Counted from the stretch's first letter, positions 45,299 through 54,997 are shown. The stretch: 64,000 nucleotides of DNA from Flavobacterium sp. AG291 (GCF_003350375.1 NZ_QQAR01000005.1:62001-126000); one strand, 5' to 3'. A program made the numbers and translations. Notes: generated from the letters alone by a model not told the origin.

Positions 45299-47095
45299 TT
45301 ACTTATTCTTTTCTTTATAAAATTCTACAATTTTTTTTGCTTTGGCAGGACCAACCACTTTAGCTATCTCTTCTTCGGAGGAAGCTATCATTCGCTTTAC
45401 CGATTTAAAATGCGTTATAAGCGTTACCATAGTCTTTTCACCAATGCCCGGTATGGTTTCTACCGATGTTTGTAGTGCACTCTTGCTACGTTTATCACGA
45501 TGGAAAGTGATTCCAAAACGGTGCGCTTCATTACGCAACTGCTGGATTATCTTCAGGGTTTCCGATTTTTTATCGAGATAAAGCGGTACCGAATCGCCCG
45601 GGTAGAAAATTTCCTCAAGCCTTTTTGCAATGCCCAATATAGTAATTTTACCGCGTAACCCCAAGTCATCCAGGCTTTTTAATGCCGACGACAATTGCCC
45701 CTTACCGCCATCAATGATGATAAGCTGTGGCAACGGCTCGTTTTCGTCGAGCAACCTGCGGTAGCGGCGGTACACCACCTCTTCCATACTGGCAAAGTCG
45801 TTAGGCCCCTCTACGGTTTTTATATTAAAATGACGATAATCTTTTTTACTTGGCTTGCCATCCTTAAACACCACACATGCCGAAACCGGATTGGTTCCCT
45901 GAATATTAGAGTTATCAAAACATTCTATATGGCGTGGCTCAACAGGCAGGCGAAGGTCTTTTTTCATTTGCGCCATAATACGGTTGGTATGGCGGTCAGG
46001 GTCTACGATCTTAATTTGCTTTAGCTGATCCATCCTGAAGAAACGTGCATTTCTTTCCGACAAATCCAATATCTGTTTTTTGTCGCCAAGCTTCGGCACG
46101 GTAACCGTAATATTCTCGCCAAGGCTTATAGGAAACGGAACCAGTATCTCTTTCGACATCAGGTGAAAACGCTCACGCAGTTCTACCACAGCAAGCTCCA
46201 GCAATTCTTCATCCGGTTCATCAAGTTTTTTCTTTATTTCCATGGTATGGCTGCGAATGATTGCCCCATGCGACACCTGTATAAAGTTCACATAGGCCAT
46301 GCTTTCGTCAGACACAATGCTGAACACATCGAGATTGGATATTTTAGGATTGAAGACCGTACTTCGTGCCTGATAATTTTCAAGCACTTCAATTTTTTCC
46401 TTGATCTTTTGAGCTTCCTCAAAGCGCATATCCATTGCCAGTTCCTGCATAAGCTTTTTAAAGTCCTTAAGCGATTCCTTAAAATTACCTTTAAGAATCT
46501 GGCGAATGGCATCTACATGTTCCTGATATACACTTAATGGTTCATGCCCTTCACATGGGCCTTTACAGTTGCCTATATGGTATTCCAGGCACACTTTAAA
46601 TTTTCCCGAACGGATGTTAGCCTCGCTAAGGTCGTAGTTGCAGGTACGCAGCGGATAAAGTTCCTTTATAAGGTCGAGAAGCGTATGCACCGTTTTAAAA
46701 CTGGTATACGGACCAAAATATTCCGACCCGTCCTTAATTACTTTACGGGTAGAAAATACACGGGCAAAAGGTTCCCGTTTAATACATATCCACGGATAGG
46801 TCTTATCATCCTTAAGCATGATATTGTACCGTGGCTGAAGTTTTTTAATAAGGTTATTTTCAAGCAATAATGCCTCGCTTTCGGTAGGCACTACAATGTG
46901 TTTAACCGATACTATCTTTTTAACCAGTACATTGGTCCTGCCGCTATCGTGAATCTTATTAAAATAAGACATCACCCTCTTTTTAAGATTCTTAGCCTTA
47001 CCTACATACAACAGTTTATCGTCTTTATCAAAATACTGATAAACACCTGGATTGTCGGGAAGGGTTTGTATCTGGAGTTCGAGAGGCGTGCGCAT
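45299..47095 (-). CDS. uvrC: UvrABC excinuclease subunit C
   Basis: 598 residues. N-terminal GIY-YIG endonuclease (PGVYQYFDKDDKLLYVGKAK), central UVR motif (EEAQKIKEKIEVLENYQ), UvrC RNase H-like nuclease (HIECFDNSNIQGTNPV, IIDGGKGQL) and a C-terminal helix-hairpin-helix (TIPGIGEKTMVTLI). Makes both incisions in nucleotide excision repair. Full length; the patatin gene follows directly. Confidence 0.96.
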   Translation of the reverse strand: MRTPLELQIQTLPDNPGVYQYFDKDDKLLYVGKAKNLKKRVMSYFNKIHDSGRTNVLVKKIVSVKHIVVPTESEALLLENNLIKKLQPRYNIMLKDDKTYPWICIKREPFARVFSTRKVIKDGSEYFGPYTSFKTVHTLLDLIKELYPLRTCNYDLSEANIRSGKFKVCLEYHIGNCKGPCEGHEPLSVYQEHVDAIRQILKGNFKESLKDFKKLMQELAMDMRFEEAQKIKEKIEVLENYQARSTVFNPKISNLDVFSIVSDESMAYVNFIQVSHGAIIRSHTMEIKKKLDEPDEELLELAVVELRERFHLMSKEILVPFPISLGENITVTVPKLGDKKQILDLSERNARFFRMDQLKQIKIVDPDRHTNRIMAQMKKDLRLPVEPRHIECFDNSNIQGTNPVSACVVFKDGKPSKKDYRHFNIKTVEGPNDFASMEEVVYRRYRRLLDENEPLPQLIIIDGGKGQLSSALKSLDDLGLRGKITILGIAKRLEEIFYPGDSVPLYLDKKSETLKIIQQLRNEAHRFGITFHRDKRSKSALQTSVETIPGIGEKTMVTLITHFKSVKRMIASSEEEIAKVVGPAKAKKIVEFYKEKNK

Positions 47096-47169
47096 ACTGC
47101 AAAGTTAACAACAAATGGGTTATTTTTAACGTAAGAAGAATGTGAGTATTGTGTTAATTGTTGTTTGTT

Positions 47170-47246
47170 GGAGGCAGGGAAGTCCGAGGTCCGAAGAAGC
47201 TTCACTCAAACTCATTATCCACAAAACTTCGGACTTCCCTGCCTCC
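47170..47246. repeat. 21-bp inverted repeat between divergent uvrC and the AstE-like gene
   Basis: Arms at 47170-47190 and 47226-47246 pair over 21 bases with one mismatch (GGAGGCAGGGAAGTCCGA core), loop of 35 bases. The position upstream of both genes argues against a terminator. Confidence 0.75.
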
Positions 47247-47321
47247 GACTTCAAAACTGTAAACTGTAAACCGCCAACTGTAAACTAAAAAAACCTACTT
47301 TTATACTTTCCTAAAATACCT

Positions 47322-48290
47322 ATGGCAATAAACAGCACTCTTACAATACTTGGCGAAGAAGTTTTACCCGGCGAAAGCAAAACCATAACCATGGAAATTG
47401 CCCGCCTGCATACCATGACAAAACTCAAGATTCCCATAATTGTAGAGCGTTCTAAAATCCCCGGGCCAACAATACTGTTTAGTGCCGGGCTTCATGGCGA
47501 CGAGATAAACGGCATAGAGATAGTTCGCCAAACCATTGTAAGGAAACTAAACAAACCCAAGCGGGGCACCATCATTTGCATACCTGTCATCAATATTTTC
47601 GGTTTTGTAAACCAAAGCCGTGAGTTTCCCGATGGGCGCGATCTTAACCGTGTTTTTCCGGGCAGCAAAAAAGGTTCGCTTGCCAGCAGGTTTGCTTACT
47701 ATATCCTCGAAGAAGTAATCCCAAATGTAGATTACTGCATCGATTTTCATGCCGGCGGCGCCAGCCGTTTTAACGCTCCGCAAATTCGCATTGTACCTAA
47801 CAACACTGAACTGAAAGAACTATCGGACGTTTTTAATGCACCATTTACGCTGTATTCTAAACACATCCCAGGCTCGTTTCGTAGTGCCTGCGATAAGATG
47901 GGTGTAAAAATGCTGCTGTTTGAAGGTGGAAAATCACTCGACATTAACCACGATATTACTCACGAAGGCATTCAGGGCATTAAACGATTCCTTCAGCATT
48001 TTGATATGCTGAATCCGCATAAAAAAGGCCCCGTAGCTAACAACGACACCGTTTATATCGACAAATCGTCATGGGTAAGGGCGCGCCATTCAGGACTTTT
48101 TCAAAGCAAGATAAAAGCGGGAGACTTTGTTCATAAAGGCGAAGTTATCGCGGTAATAACCGACCCGTTTGGCAAATTTGAGCACAAAGTAAAGGCACCT
48201 AACGGAGGTTATATCATTAATGCCAATGACGGCGCCATAGTATACCAGGGTGATGCAATATTCCACCTGTCGCAGAGTTATCAGTTTTAG
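47322..48290 (+). CDS. succinylglutamate desuccinylase/aspartoacylase-family zinc hydrolase
   Basis: 322 residues. M14-like zinc site H58-GD-E61 (SAGLHGDEINGIE) and H143 in CIDFHAGG. A C-terminal barrel-sandwich segment (KAGDFVHKGEVIAVITDPFG) resembles a lipoyl-like domain found in the AstE/DUF-type members. Substrate not deducible: N-acyl amino acids or ligated peptides are possible. In some bacteria such genes neighbour rimK; here the neighbour is uvrC. Confidence 0.87.
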   Translation: MAINSTLTILGEEVLPGESKTITMEIARLHTMTKLKIPIIVERSKIPGPTILFSAGLHGDEINGIEIVRQTIVRKLNKPKRGTIICIPVINIFGFVNQSREFPDGRDLNRVFPGSKKGSLASRFAYYILEEVIPNVDYCIDFHAGGASRFNAPQIRIVPNNTELKELSDVFNAPFTLYSKHIPGSFRSACDKMGVKMLLFEGGKSLDINHDITHEGIQGIKRFLQHFDMLNPHKKGPVANNDTVYIDKSSWVRARHSGLFQSKIKAGDFVHKGEVIAVITDPFGKFEHKVKAPNGGYIINANDGAIVYQGDAIFHLSQSYQF

Positions 48291-48323
48291 GTTACCGCGT
48301 TATTAAGTTATTGGGTTCGGGTT

Positions 48324-48402
48324 GTCATCCTGACGGAGGAAGGATCTCTATTCTTAACTATTTAGAGATTTCTCCTCTCCGTTGCACTCCGGTCGAAATG
48401 AC
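48324..48402. repeat. solitary GTCATCCTGA ... GAAATGAC hairpin repeat
   Basis: A 79-bp unit with inverted ends (GTCATCCTGACGGAGGAAGG near the left, GTCGAAATGAC at the right) and inner GGATCTCT / AGAGATTTCTCC. It is a relative of the array at 62095-63301. Located between convergent genes. Confidence 0.7.
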
Positions 48403-48427
48403 AACTCTAAACCCCAAACAGCGACGC

Positions 48428-49345
48428 CTACTTACAAAACTCATACTCTGCATACTTTTGGCATTCTTTGCCGGTAGCTACAATAGTATGCGATTGCTGT
48501 TTTTCGTTTTTAAGTGTGCCTTTCATAAAATCGATAATCTGTAGCGGGTCGTTATGAAAGAGCTCGGCACTGTATTCGTGGCCACCGCCACAATAGGTAA
48601 CCAGTTTGGTATTGCCTTTCAGCCCGATGATATGATTGTATATAGAATACGACCCAAACAGCATCAGCCATCCCGGCGAGTTGGGCGGACAGTAGTGGTG
48701 TGCAGCTGTACCATAAGGCACCGTGGTATCGCAACTGCCGTGAAAAAACAGTACCGGAACCAGGTTCTTTGGCGTGATAAGGTTTAAATCCATAATAGCA
48801 CCTGCACCTGATATTACTCCGGCATATTTAAAATTGGCAGGAAGACTTTCGCTATACATATTCATCATTTTACTATCCCAAAAAGCAGCATGCAAAACGG
48901 TTTCGGCACCGGCACTACTGCCCGAAATGAACACTTTGGCAGGATCAATATTATAGGTGCTTTCATTTTTCAGGAAATAGATTACCGCCTGTTGCAATTG
49001 GTTCGCTGCAATTTGAATCGCTTTTATCTTTTCCGGAAGTTTGCCATCGCAGCTAAAGCTTTTACCTTTCATGTACAGTGTGTAAGTAATATTAGCCGCT
49101 ACAAATCCCTGCTCTGCGGCTTTTTTGGTAAAGTCACGGTCAGAACTTCTTTCCCCTCCCGAAAAACCACCACCATGCACATGCACTACTAACGGAAGTT
49201 TTTCTTTGCTTTTGCCTTTTGGCACAAAAACATCCATTTCGAGTTTCAGGGTATCGTTGGCAAAATAGGTGACGGTTTTATAATTCTGCGCTTTTGCGAA
49301 TGCGAAAGTTATCAGGACAAAAAATAGTAAAAGGTATTTTTTCAT
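48428..49345 (-). CDS. secreted alpha/beta-hydrolase (carboxylesterase-like)
   Basis: 305 residues, signal peptide MKKYLLLFFVLITFAFAKA. Oxyanion motif HVHGGGFSGG, nucleophile elbow GSSAG, acid in HGSCDTTVP and His in YCGGGHEYS complete the triad of the BD-FAE/esterase group. Likely periplasmic ester hydrolase acting on acylated sugars or similar; substrate unknown. Convergent with the AstE-like gene. Confidence 0.87.
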   Translation of the reverse strand: MKKYLLLFFVLITFAFAKAQNYKTVTYFANDTLKLEMDVFVPKGKSKEKLPLVVHVHGGGFSGGERSSDRDFTKKAAEQGFVAANITYTLYMKGKSFSCDGKLPEKIKAIQIAANQLQQAVIYFLKNESTYNIDPAKVFISGSSAGAETVLHAAFWDSKMMNMYSESLPANFKYAGVISGAGAIMDLNLITPKNLVPVLFFHGSCDTTVPYGTAAHHYCPPNSPGWLMLFGSYSIYNHIIGLKGNTKLVTYCGGGHEYSAELFHNDPLQIIDFMKGTLKNEKQQSHTIVATGKECQKYAEYEFCK

Positions 49346-49488
49346 GGAAAAAGAATAGTGTTTTTACAAAGTTAAAGAACAGGTGCAAAGTTTCAGAGTT
49401 ACCAAGCCACAAAGTTGCAAAACCAAAGGGCTTAAGGATAAGGTTTCCCTCAAATATGTCCCCTCTGTTTGTTTAAATTTGAGTGAAG

Positions 49489-49524
49489 CTGCCCCTCTCT
49501 TTTGGAGAGGAGTTGGGGTGAGGC
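49489..49524. repeat. half copy of the CCTCTCC...GGAGAGG repeat
   Basis: CCCCTCTCTTTTGGAGAGG followed by AGTTGGGGTGAGG, equivalent to the right half of the element at 39018-39116. Near the 3' end of the kinase gene. Confidence 0.6.
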
Positions 49525-49555
49525 CTAGAACCCAAAACCCAATAACCCAACAAAC

Positions 49556-51148
49556 CTAAATAAGCGGAAGGAAAACACTAAATGTAGTACCTGCACCCGG
49601 TTCACTTTTGGCACTGATGTCTCCGTTATGATTTTCTACAATTTTTTTACAGAGCGCCAGTCCTATACCTGTTCCCGGTGTATTATCGAGACGTTTAAAC
49701 ATTTTAAAAATCATATCGGCATATTCCTGCTCAAAGCCTTGTCCTTTATCGTTAAAAAGAATTTTTATATAGGGAACGCCATTTTTAAAAAAGGCTGAGT
49801 CAACCCTGTCATCTATTGTAATTGGATGGGCGGTTATACTAATTTCCGGACTGCTGCCGCCAAACTTTATGGCATTGCTTAGCAAATTGGAAAACAATTG
49901 GTGCAACTGAATAGGAATCCCTTTTAGCACGGGAAGTTTACCTATGGTTAGCTTCACATTTTTCTGTTCGATAAGCAGGTCGAAATCAAGAACTACATTT
50001 TCAAGTATCTCATTAAGGTCTGCCACTTCAAAAAGCTCATCGGTACTTGAAAGCTGAGAATATTTAAGTACGTCTTTTATCAGCGTGGTCATTCTACCGG
50101 CACTGGAATTTATCTTATCCATATAGCGTATAACGGACGCTTTATCGTCTATATTCTCCATAAGCATTTCGCTAAACACCTGTATCTTGCGCAGGGGTTC
50201 CTGAAGATCATGTGAGGCGATATAGGCATACTCTTCGAGCTGCTTGTTACGAAACTCTATATCGCGGGCATTATGGCGAAGGCGGTCTTCGGCAAATTTG
50301 CGTTCAGTAAGGTCGCGGGTTACTTTACAAAAGCCTATTAAATTATCATAATCGTCATGAAGCACTGTGATTACAACCGAGGCCCAAAATTTTGTCCCGT
50401 CCTTTCGCAGTCTCCATCCCTCATTGGTGGCACGACCGTTAGCTTGCGCATACTTTAAAAGAGTTTCCGGTAGTTGTTTTTCCCTGTCGTCATGCAGGTA
50501 AAAAACACTAAAATGCTTTCCTAGTATTTCTTCGGCAGCATAACCCTTTATTTTTTTAGCTCCTCTGTTCCAGTTAAGTACATACCCTTCTCTATCGAGC
50601 ATGAGAATAGCATAATCCTCAACCTCATCTATCATCTTTTGGTAGCGGTCTTCAGTACTGCGTATCAGTTTTCTCTTTCGTTCTACATTTTCTATGATCG
50701 CATTATAACTATGCGAATCTGCTTTTCTTTTTTCTGTAACATCAATAAGCATTACCGATGCTCCCTGCACTATTCCCTTTTCATTATATATAAGCGTGAT
50801 ATGCACCAGAACATTAAAGAGAGTGCCTTCAGCACGTTCGAGTACAAACTCTATGGGTTTCTCAACCACTCCGGTTTGCATCGCCTTTCGAATCGGATTA
50901 AATCCACGTATAAAAGCATCGCCATTAGCCATATAAATTTTATAGGCCCCACCCCATTTCTCAATCCCGGTTTCGGGTTCGCGCCCCCACAAGTCGGCTG
51001 CAGCCTTATTAAAATAGGTTATTGTACCATCTAACCCACAGATATAAATGGGCACGGGTATATCGGTAAGAAGTGATGTATCAAAATCTGTCCGGCAAAA
51101 GTTGTTGTGCAAAGAAGCGCCTGCATCTGAAAGATTAGGATTTTGCAT
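49556..51148 (-). CDS. PAS-domain sensor histidine kinase
   Basis: 530 residues, no transmembrane segment, so cytoplasmic. Two PAS domains (about 27-140, with DGTITYFNKAAADLWGRE, and 170-285, with GYVLNWNRGAKKIKGYAAEE), the second with a PAC motif. Dimerisation/phosphoacceptor helix with H313 (ASHDLQEPLRK), N box (LLSNAIKFGG), DKGQGFEQE and GTGIGLALCKKIV. The HxDLQEPLR form is typical of phytochrome-like kinases. Response-regulator gene lies 82 bases upstream on the same strand, so the pair probably signals together. Confidence 0.93.
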   Translation of the reverse strand: MQNPNLSDAGASLHNNFCRTDFDTSLLTDIPVPIYICGLDGTITYFNKAAADLWGREPETGIEKWGGAYKIYMANGDAFIRGFNPIRKAMQTGVVEKPIEFVLERAEGTLFNVLVHITLIYNEKGIVQGASVMLIDVTEKRKADSHSYNAIIENVERKRKLIRSTEDRYQKMIDEVEDYAILMLDREGYVLNWNRGAKKIKGYAAEEILGKHFSVFYLHDDREKQLPETLLKYAQANGRATNEGWRLRKDGTKFWASVVITVLHDDYDNLIGFCKVTRDLTERKFAEDRLRHNARDIEFRNKQLEEYAYIASHDLQEPLRKIQVFSEMLMENIDDKASVIRYMDKINSSAGRMTTLIKDVLKYSQLSSTDELFEVADLNEILENVVLDFDLLIEQKNVKLTIGKLPVLKGIPIQLHQLFSNLLSNAIKFGGSSPEISITAHPITIDDRVDSAFFKNGVPYIKILFNDKGQGFEQEYADMIFKMFKRLDNTPGTGIGLALCKKIVENHNGDISAKSEPGAGTTFSVFLPLI

Positions 51149-51230
51149 TGGCTGTGTATTTGGTGTTTTTAGGTAAGGTAAAGATAATCAAATTGCTAAA
51201 AGCCAATACACCCCAATAAAAATTTAGCGG

Positions 51231-51647
51231 TCAGTTATTTGCATCAATATAAAACGGAAGTTCTTTTTTGGTAAGCAGTTCTTCGAGGATGCCTACCAGG
51301 GCAGAAAAACTGTTGGGCTTAACGAGGTAATGGTCTGCCCCGGCATTTTTAACATCCTCTACATCTTTAGGATGCGAAGACGTGGTATAAACAATAACAG
51401 GTACATTTGCCAAACGGTCAATTTTTTTAAATGCCTCCACGCATTCCTTTCCTGATATCATTGGCATATTAAGGTCTACAAAAATGTAACCGGGCACTAT
51501 ATCAGATTCCTGCATGGCTTTAATTGCATCTGCCCCATTTTTAGCCATATCGCACACATAACTGGCATGCGCTTTTTTAAGCGCCATGGCAAAAATTTCA
51601 CGGTCGTCCGCATCATCATCAACAAGAAAGCAGGAGCCTGTGCTCAT
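51231..51647 (-). CDS. stand-alone response regulator (Rcp1-like receiver)
   Basis: 138 residues, receiver domain only. Acidic pocket D10-D12 region (VDDDADDRE), phosphoacceptor D58 (IFVDLNMPMISG), T/S switch in VYTTSS and K in YLVKP. No DNA-binding output, so it acts by protein contact, like Rcp1 partners of PAS/phytochrome kinases. Likely partner of the kinase downstream. Confidence 0.92.
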   Translation of the reverse strand: MSTGSCFLVDDDADDREIFAMALKKAHASYVCDMAKNGADAIKAMQESDIVPGYIFVDLNMPMISGKECVEAFKKIDRLANVPVIVYTTSSHPKDVEDVKNAGADHYLVKPNSFSALVGILEELLTKKELPFYIDANN

Positions 51648-51840
51648 ACAATTTGGGGGTTTGAAGATTAAAATTAATTATTGCGGGGGTTTCTAAATAT
51701 AGAACAAACAATTGTAAATGTTAAAAAAATCGCCGAAAACACGCTTTTTATCGATGAAATGCAATTTACAAGCTATAAGAATCCTTAACTTCACCGAAAC
51801 GTAAAAAAGCAATTTTTATCCCAAAGCACCAAGACATTAT

Positions 51841-51878
51841 AATTAAAAAGCCCGGTTTTACAACCGGGCTTTTTAATT
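51841..51878. terminator. 17-bp stem terminator of the GNAT gene
   Basis: AATTAAAAAGCCCGGTT (51841-51857) / AACCGGGCTTTTTAATT (51862-51878), strong in both directions. Confidence 0.92.
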
Positions 51879-52362
51879 ATAATGCTTTCTTAAACAGTAG
51901 CGCTTCATCACGCTTACCACTTTCTCTGAAGCCAAGTTCTTTATAAAAATTTGCCATCGCAGTATCGGCAGGTTTTACCTCAGCCCATACAACATCGTGC
52001 TTGCGTTGGGCAGCAATCTCAAAGGCACGGTTTAGCAGCTTTTGGTTAGCCTCATCGTTAACAGAAGGAATGGTGCGTTCTATATACAGCGGCTTGCCTC
52101 CTTCTGCTTCTTTAGGCAGGTTTGCCGATATAAGCACCAGCAATGCCAGTGGCTCTTCTACCCTGTCTTCGTCTTCTCCGGTTACATCAAAGGTCATCAG
52201 CCATTCGGTAGTAAACGAATTGGCTTTGTTCAAAAAAGCCGAAACAGTATTCTCCTTCTCGGTGTCTTTTTGTTTTGAGGTAGTATAATAGGTATTAGCC
52301 ATTTCAGATACTTTATAAGCGTTCTCTTCGTTGGCTACTATAAATTTTGCTATAACAGGCAT
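51877..52362 (-). CDS. GNAT-family N-acetyltransferase-like protein
   Basis: 161 residues. The C-terminal VWAEVKPADTAMANFYKELGFRESGKR matches the acetyl-CoA-binding end of GNAT proteins; the A motif (R/QxxGxG/A) is not well conserved, so activity is not certain. Substrate unknown. Single gene between the response regulator and the leucine-rich-like pair. Confidence 0.7.
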   Translation of the reverse strand: MPVIAKFIVANEENAYKVSEMANTYYTTSKQKDTEKENTVSAFLNKANSFTTEWLMTFDVTGEDEDRVEEPLALLVLISANLPKEAEGGKPLYIERTIPSVNDEANQKLLNRAFEIAAQRKHDVVWAEVKPADTAMANFYKELGFRESGKRDEALLFKKAL

Positions 52363-52584
52363 AATCAGTATTGAGATGTTAGATGTTAGTATTGAGATGT
52401 TAGAGTTAGTATTAAGTAATTAGACTCAACACTTTCTCACTATTAAAATCTCTTAAGAACAAAAGTACAAAATAGTTTTAGGGAGTTGCTGTACTTTATG
52501 CTCCATATTTTGCACAGATTACGCACAAAAAAGGAGCCGTCTTATATTTTTTGATTATAACCTCACGCCTTACAGGCAATAATA

Positions 52585-53490
52585 TTACGGAATACTGCAA
52601 TTGCCATTGGTAAAATCAGAAACATAAGGATTATAATAATTTCCCTGACTGTGAAACGCCACCCCATTATATCGTATAAGATTTGTAATGGCACAAAAAT
52701 CCCTTAAAGCCAAATTATCTTCAAAATTTAAGGAACCCTCAGCATCGGTTATACCTTCAAGCCCTGCAAGTGTAGTAAGAGCACTTCCTGAAATACTTAT
52801 ATAGCCAGAACTATCATCAATATTGCTAATAGTTTTTAAATTTTCAAGCTGCTGAAGTGATGCCAGTGCAGGATTTAAAAACAAACGTATGCCATGCACA
52901 CTGTTAAGGTTGTTAAGCCCCTCTAAAGATTCCAGATTCGCACAGTTATCTATTGCAAGAGTTCCATCAACCTTTGTTAGGTTATTGAGCCCGGACATAT
53001 TCTTAAGTTTGTTGCAATTATATATGCCAATTTCAGCTGCCCTTGTTATACCCTGAAGCCCATTAAGACTTGTAAGTTCAGAATTATCTGTAATGTATAA
53101 TTCACGACGAAGATCTATAAGTGAAGAGAGTGCCGAAATATCGGTAAGAGCATTATTATTATTTATATACAGGTTTGTTGTATTAGTAACATTGTTAAGT
53201 CCCTCAAGGCTTGTAAGTAACGGACAATTTTGGATAGCTATGTTACCCCTTGAGAAATAAAGTCCTGACAATGCTTCAAGGCTAACAATATCATTTTGCC
53301 CCTCGCCACCCCCTATTACCAAATTTTGAACACCGCAATACCCTAATGCAGCAAAAGCCTCAACTTCAGCCTGGGTACGTAAGTAAAAATCTGAAGAACC
53401 ATAACACGCCGGAGGGGTATCAAACGGATTATCATCGTGATGACAGGACACAAGTATCCCTGTTATAAAAAATAAAAGCAACTTTTTCAT
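52585..53490 (-). CDS. leucine-rich-like (receptor L-type) repeat lipoprotein, copy 1
   Basis: About 301 residues from ATG 53490; lipobox LVSC followed by HHDDN. Six or more repeats of the form LTSLEGLNN-T--T-LYINNN spread over the mature part, forming a beta-helix-like solenoid similar to receptor L domains and to bacterial LRRs. Paralogue of the next gene upstream (same YCGV-NLVIGG and DFCAI segments). Probably displayed on the cell surface; ligand unknown. Confidence 0.8.
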   Translation of the reverse strand: MKKLLLFFITGILVSCHHDDNPFDTPPACYGSSDFYLRTQAEVEAFAALGYCGVQNLVIGGGEGQNDIVSLEALSGLYFSRGNIAIQNCPLLTSLEGLNNVTNTTNLYINNNNALTDISALSSLIDLRRELYITDNSELTSLNGLQGITRAAEIGIYNCNKLKNMSGLNNLTKVDGTLAIDNCANLESLEGLNNLNSVHGIRLFLNPALASLQQLENLKTISNIDDSSGYISISGSALTTLAGLEGITDAEGSLNFEDNLALRDFCAITNLIRYNGVAFHSQGNYYNPYVSDFTNGNCSIP

Positions 53491-53575
53491 AAGCAATTGA
53501 TTTGTTGGTTATAACAAATATAAAAAAGGAATATACAAAACCTCCATTTATCTGCAAGTTTCTATTACAAAACCA

Positions 53576-53603
53576 AACCCCGCCTGCAACTGCAAACGGG
53601 GTT
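53576..53603 (-). terminator. terminator of the second leucine-rich-like gene
   Basis: AACCCCG (53576-53582) / CGGGGTT (53597-53603). The loop CCTGCAACTGCAAA recurs in the hairpins near 54971 and 56487. Confidence 0.7.
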
Positions 53604-53637
53604 GTATATACTTAAACCGTAATTAGGTATATGAATA

Positions 53638-54843
53638 TTAATCCATACTGCAACCGCCCGGTTGGGTAAAATCAGGCTGGTATTGATTGTCGCTAATACT
53701 TATACTTTCCGGATAAACCGCATTGTCTACAATAGCCTGAACGGCGCAAAAGTCTTTCAAAGCATCATTCTCTACAATATACAATTGTGCAACAAAATCA
53801 GTAATATTCTCAAGTCCGTTTAAAGTTACTAACGAATTGTTATTAATTATAGACAACATGGCATTACCCTCACCCTCTTCAGATTTTATTGTTTCCAGAT
53901 TAGCAAGTGCACTTATAGATGTCAGCATATCATTAGTGGCTAATCTGATTTCTGAAGCCTCTTTTAAACTATTAAGTCCCTCCAGCGAAGTTAATGCTTC
54001 ATTAACGGTTAAATCTAACACACGGATGCTTGTAGCATTGTGCAATGGCTGTAATGAATTAAATTTTGTTGTATAGCTTATGGTAAGGCTCTCAAATCTG
54101 GTAATGTTTTCAAGCCCCTCTATAGAGGTCAACTCAGGACATTGCGTTATGCTCAATTTTTTCAGGCCTGTTATAGACGATAAACCGTTTAAAGATGTAA
54201 ACAATTCGTTCCCCTCTATAGTAATCTCATTGGCAGCAACAAGATTTTGAAAACTATTAAGATTCTGTATTCCGCAATATTTTATTGATACTGCCCCTGC
54301 TGTGGTTACACCGTTAAAACCCAGTGTTTTTAAAGCCTGATTATTATACAAAGTTATATTAACACCTTCACGTGTTGCCATGCTGTTTAGAGCAGCAATA
54401 TTTTCAAGACTGCTACTATAATCAATTGTAAGATCTCCCCCCAGAGTTTTAAGACCCCTAAGGCCATCGAGCGATTTCATTCCGCCACGGCTAATGGTCA
54501 AATCACCTCTTATGTTCAGTATATTATGCAACCCTTCAAGACTTTCCAGAAAAGGAGCCTCAATGGTAACATCACCTTCAACATTATAAAGTCCTGCCAG
54601 CGGTGTAAGATCAGTAATATTATCATCCGTAAGCTCTCCGCCAATGATAAGCTCTGCAACAGAGCAATACCCCTTTTCGGCATAATAGTTAACATCAGCC
54701 TGTGTTACCAGTTTAAGTACAGATGATGAAGCACACGGAAGCTTAACTATTTCGTTAGGATCGGTAGGCATAGTAAAAGAATCGTCGTCAGAACAGCTTA
54801 AAGCTGTAATTGCAGCAAAAAAGCAAATAAATAATTTTCTCAT
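53638..54843 (-). CDS. leucine-rich-like (receptor L-type) repeat lipoprotein, copy 2
   Basis: 401 residues; lipobox ALSC then SDDDSF. Longer version of the neighbouring lipoprotein, with about ten repeats such as LESLEGLHNILNIRGDLTIS and LTSIEGLENITRFESLTIS, each about 22-25 residues. The start region (VTQADVNYYAEKGYCSVAEL) and end (DFCAVQAIVDN) match copy 1, so repeat number changed after duplication. Surface lipoprotein; function unknown. Confidence 0.82.
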   Translation of the reverse strand: MRKLFICFFAAITALSCSDDDSFTMPTDPNEIVKLPCASSSVLKLVTQADVNYYAEKGYCSVAELIIGGELTDDNITDLTPLAGLYNVEGDVTIEAPFLESLEGLHNILNIRGDLTISRGGMKSLDGLRGLKTLGGDLTIDYSSSLENIAALNSMATREGVNITLYNNQALKTLGFNGVTTAGAVSIKYCGIQNLNSFQNLVAANEITIEGNELFTSLNGLSSITGLKKLSITQCPELTSIEGLENITRFESLTISYTTKFNSLQPLHNATSIRVLDLTVNEALTSLEGLNSLKEASEIRLATNDMLTSISALANLETIKSEEGEGNAMLSIINNNSLVTLNGLENITDFVAQLYIVENDALKDFCAVQAIVDNAVYPESISISDNQYQPDFTQPGGCSMD

Positions 54844-54970
54844 GATTAAGTTGGTTTAGTTACAAAACTAATTAAAAGATGCTCAAAAAAACGAAAAGGT
54901 TGCGCGACAGCATCACAATTTTTCGAAAGTTTATAAAAAACATATTTTTAAATTATTCCTTAACAAACCA

Positions 54971-54997
54971 AACCCCGTCTGCAACCGCAAACGGGGT
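54971..54997 (-). terminator. terminator of the first RCC1-repeat gene
   Basis: ACCCCG (54972-54977) / CGGGGT (54992-54997), T-rich on the minus strand after the stem. Lies in the duplicated 3' flank. Confidence 0.65.

Noticed and set aside
48311..48544. 77-codon plus-strand ORF covering the solitary repeat and the end of the esterase gene
   Set aside because: It is made of the palindromic repeat plus antisense to a real gene.
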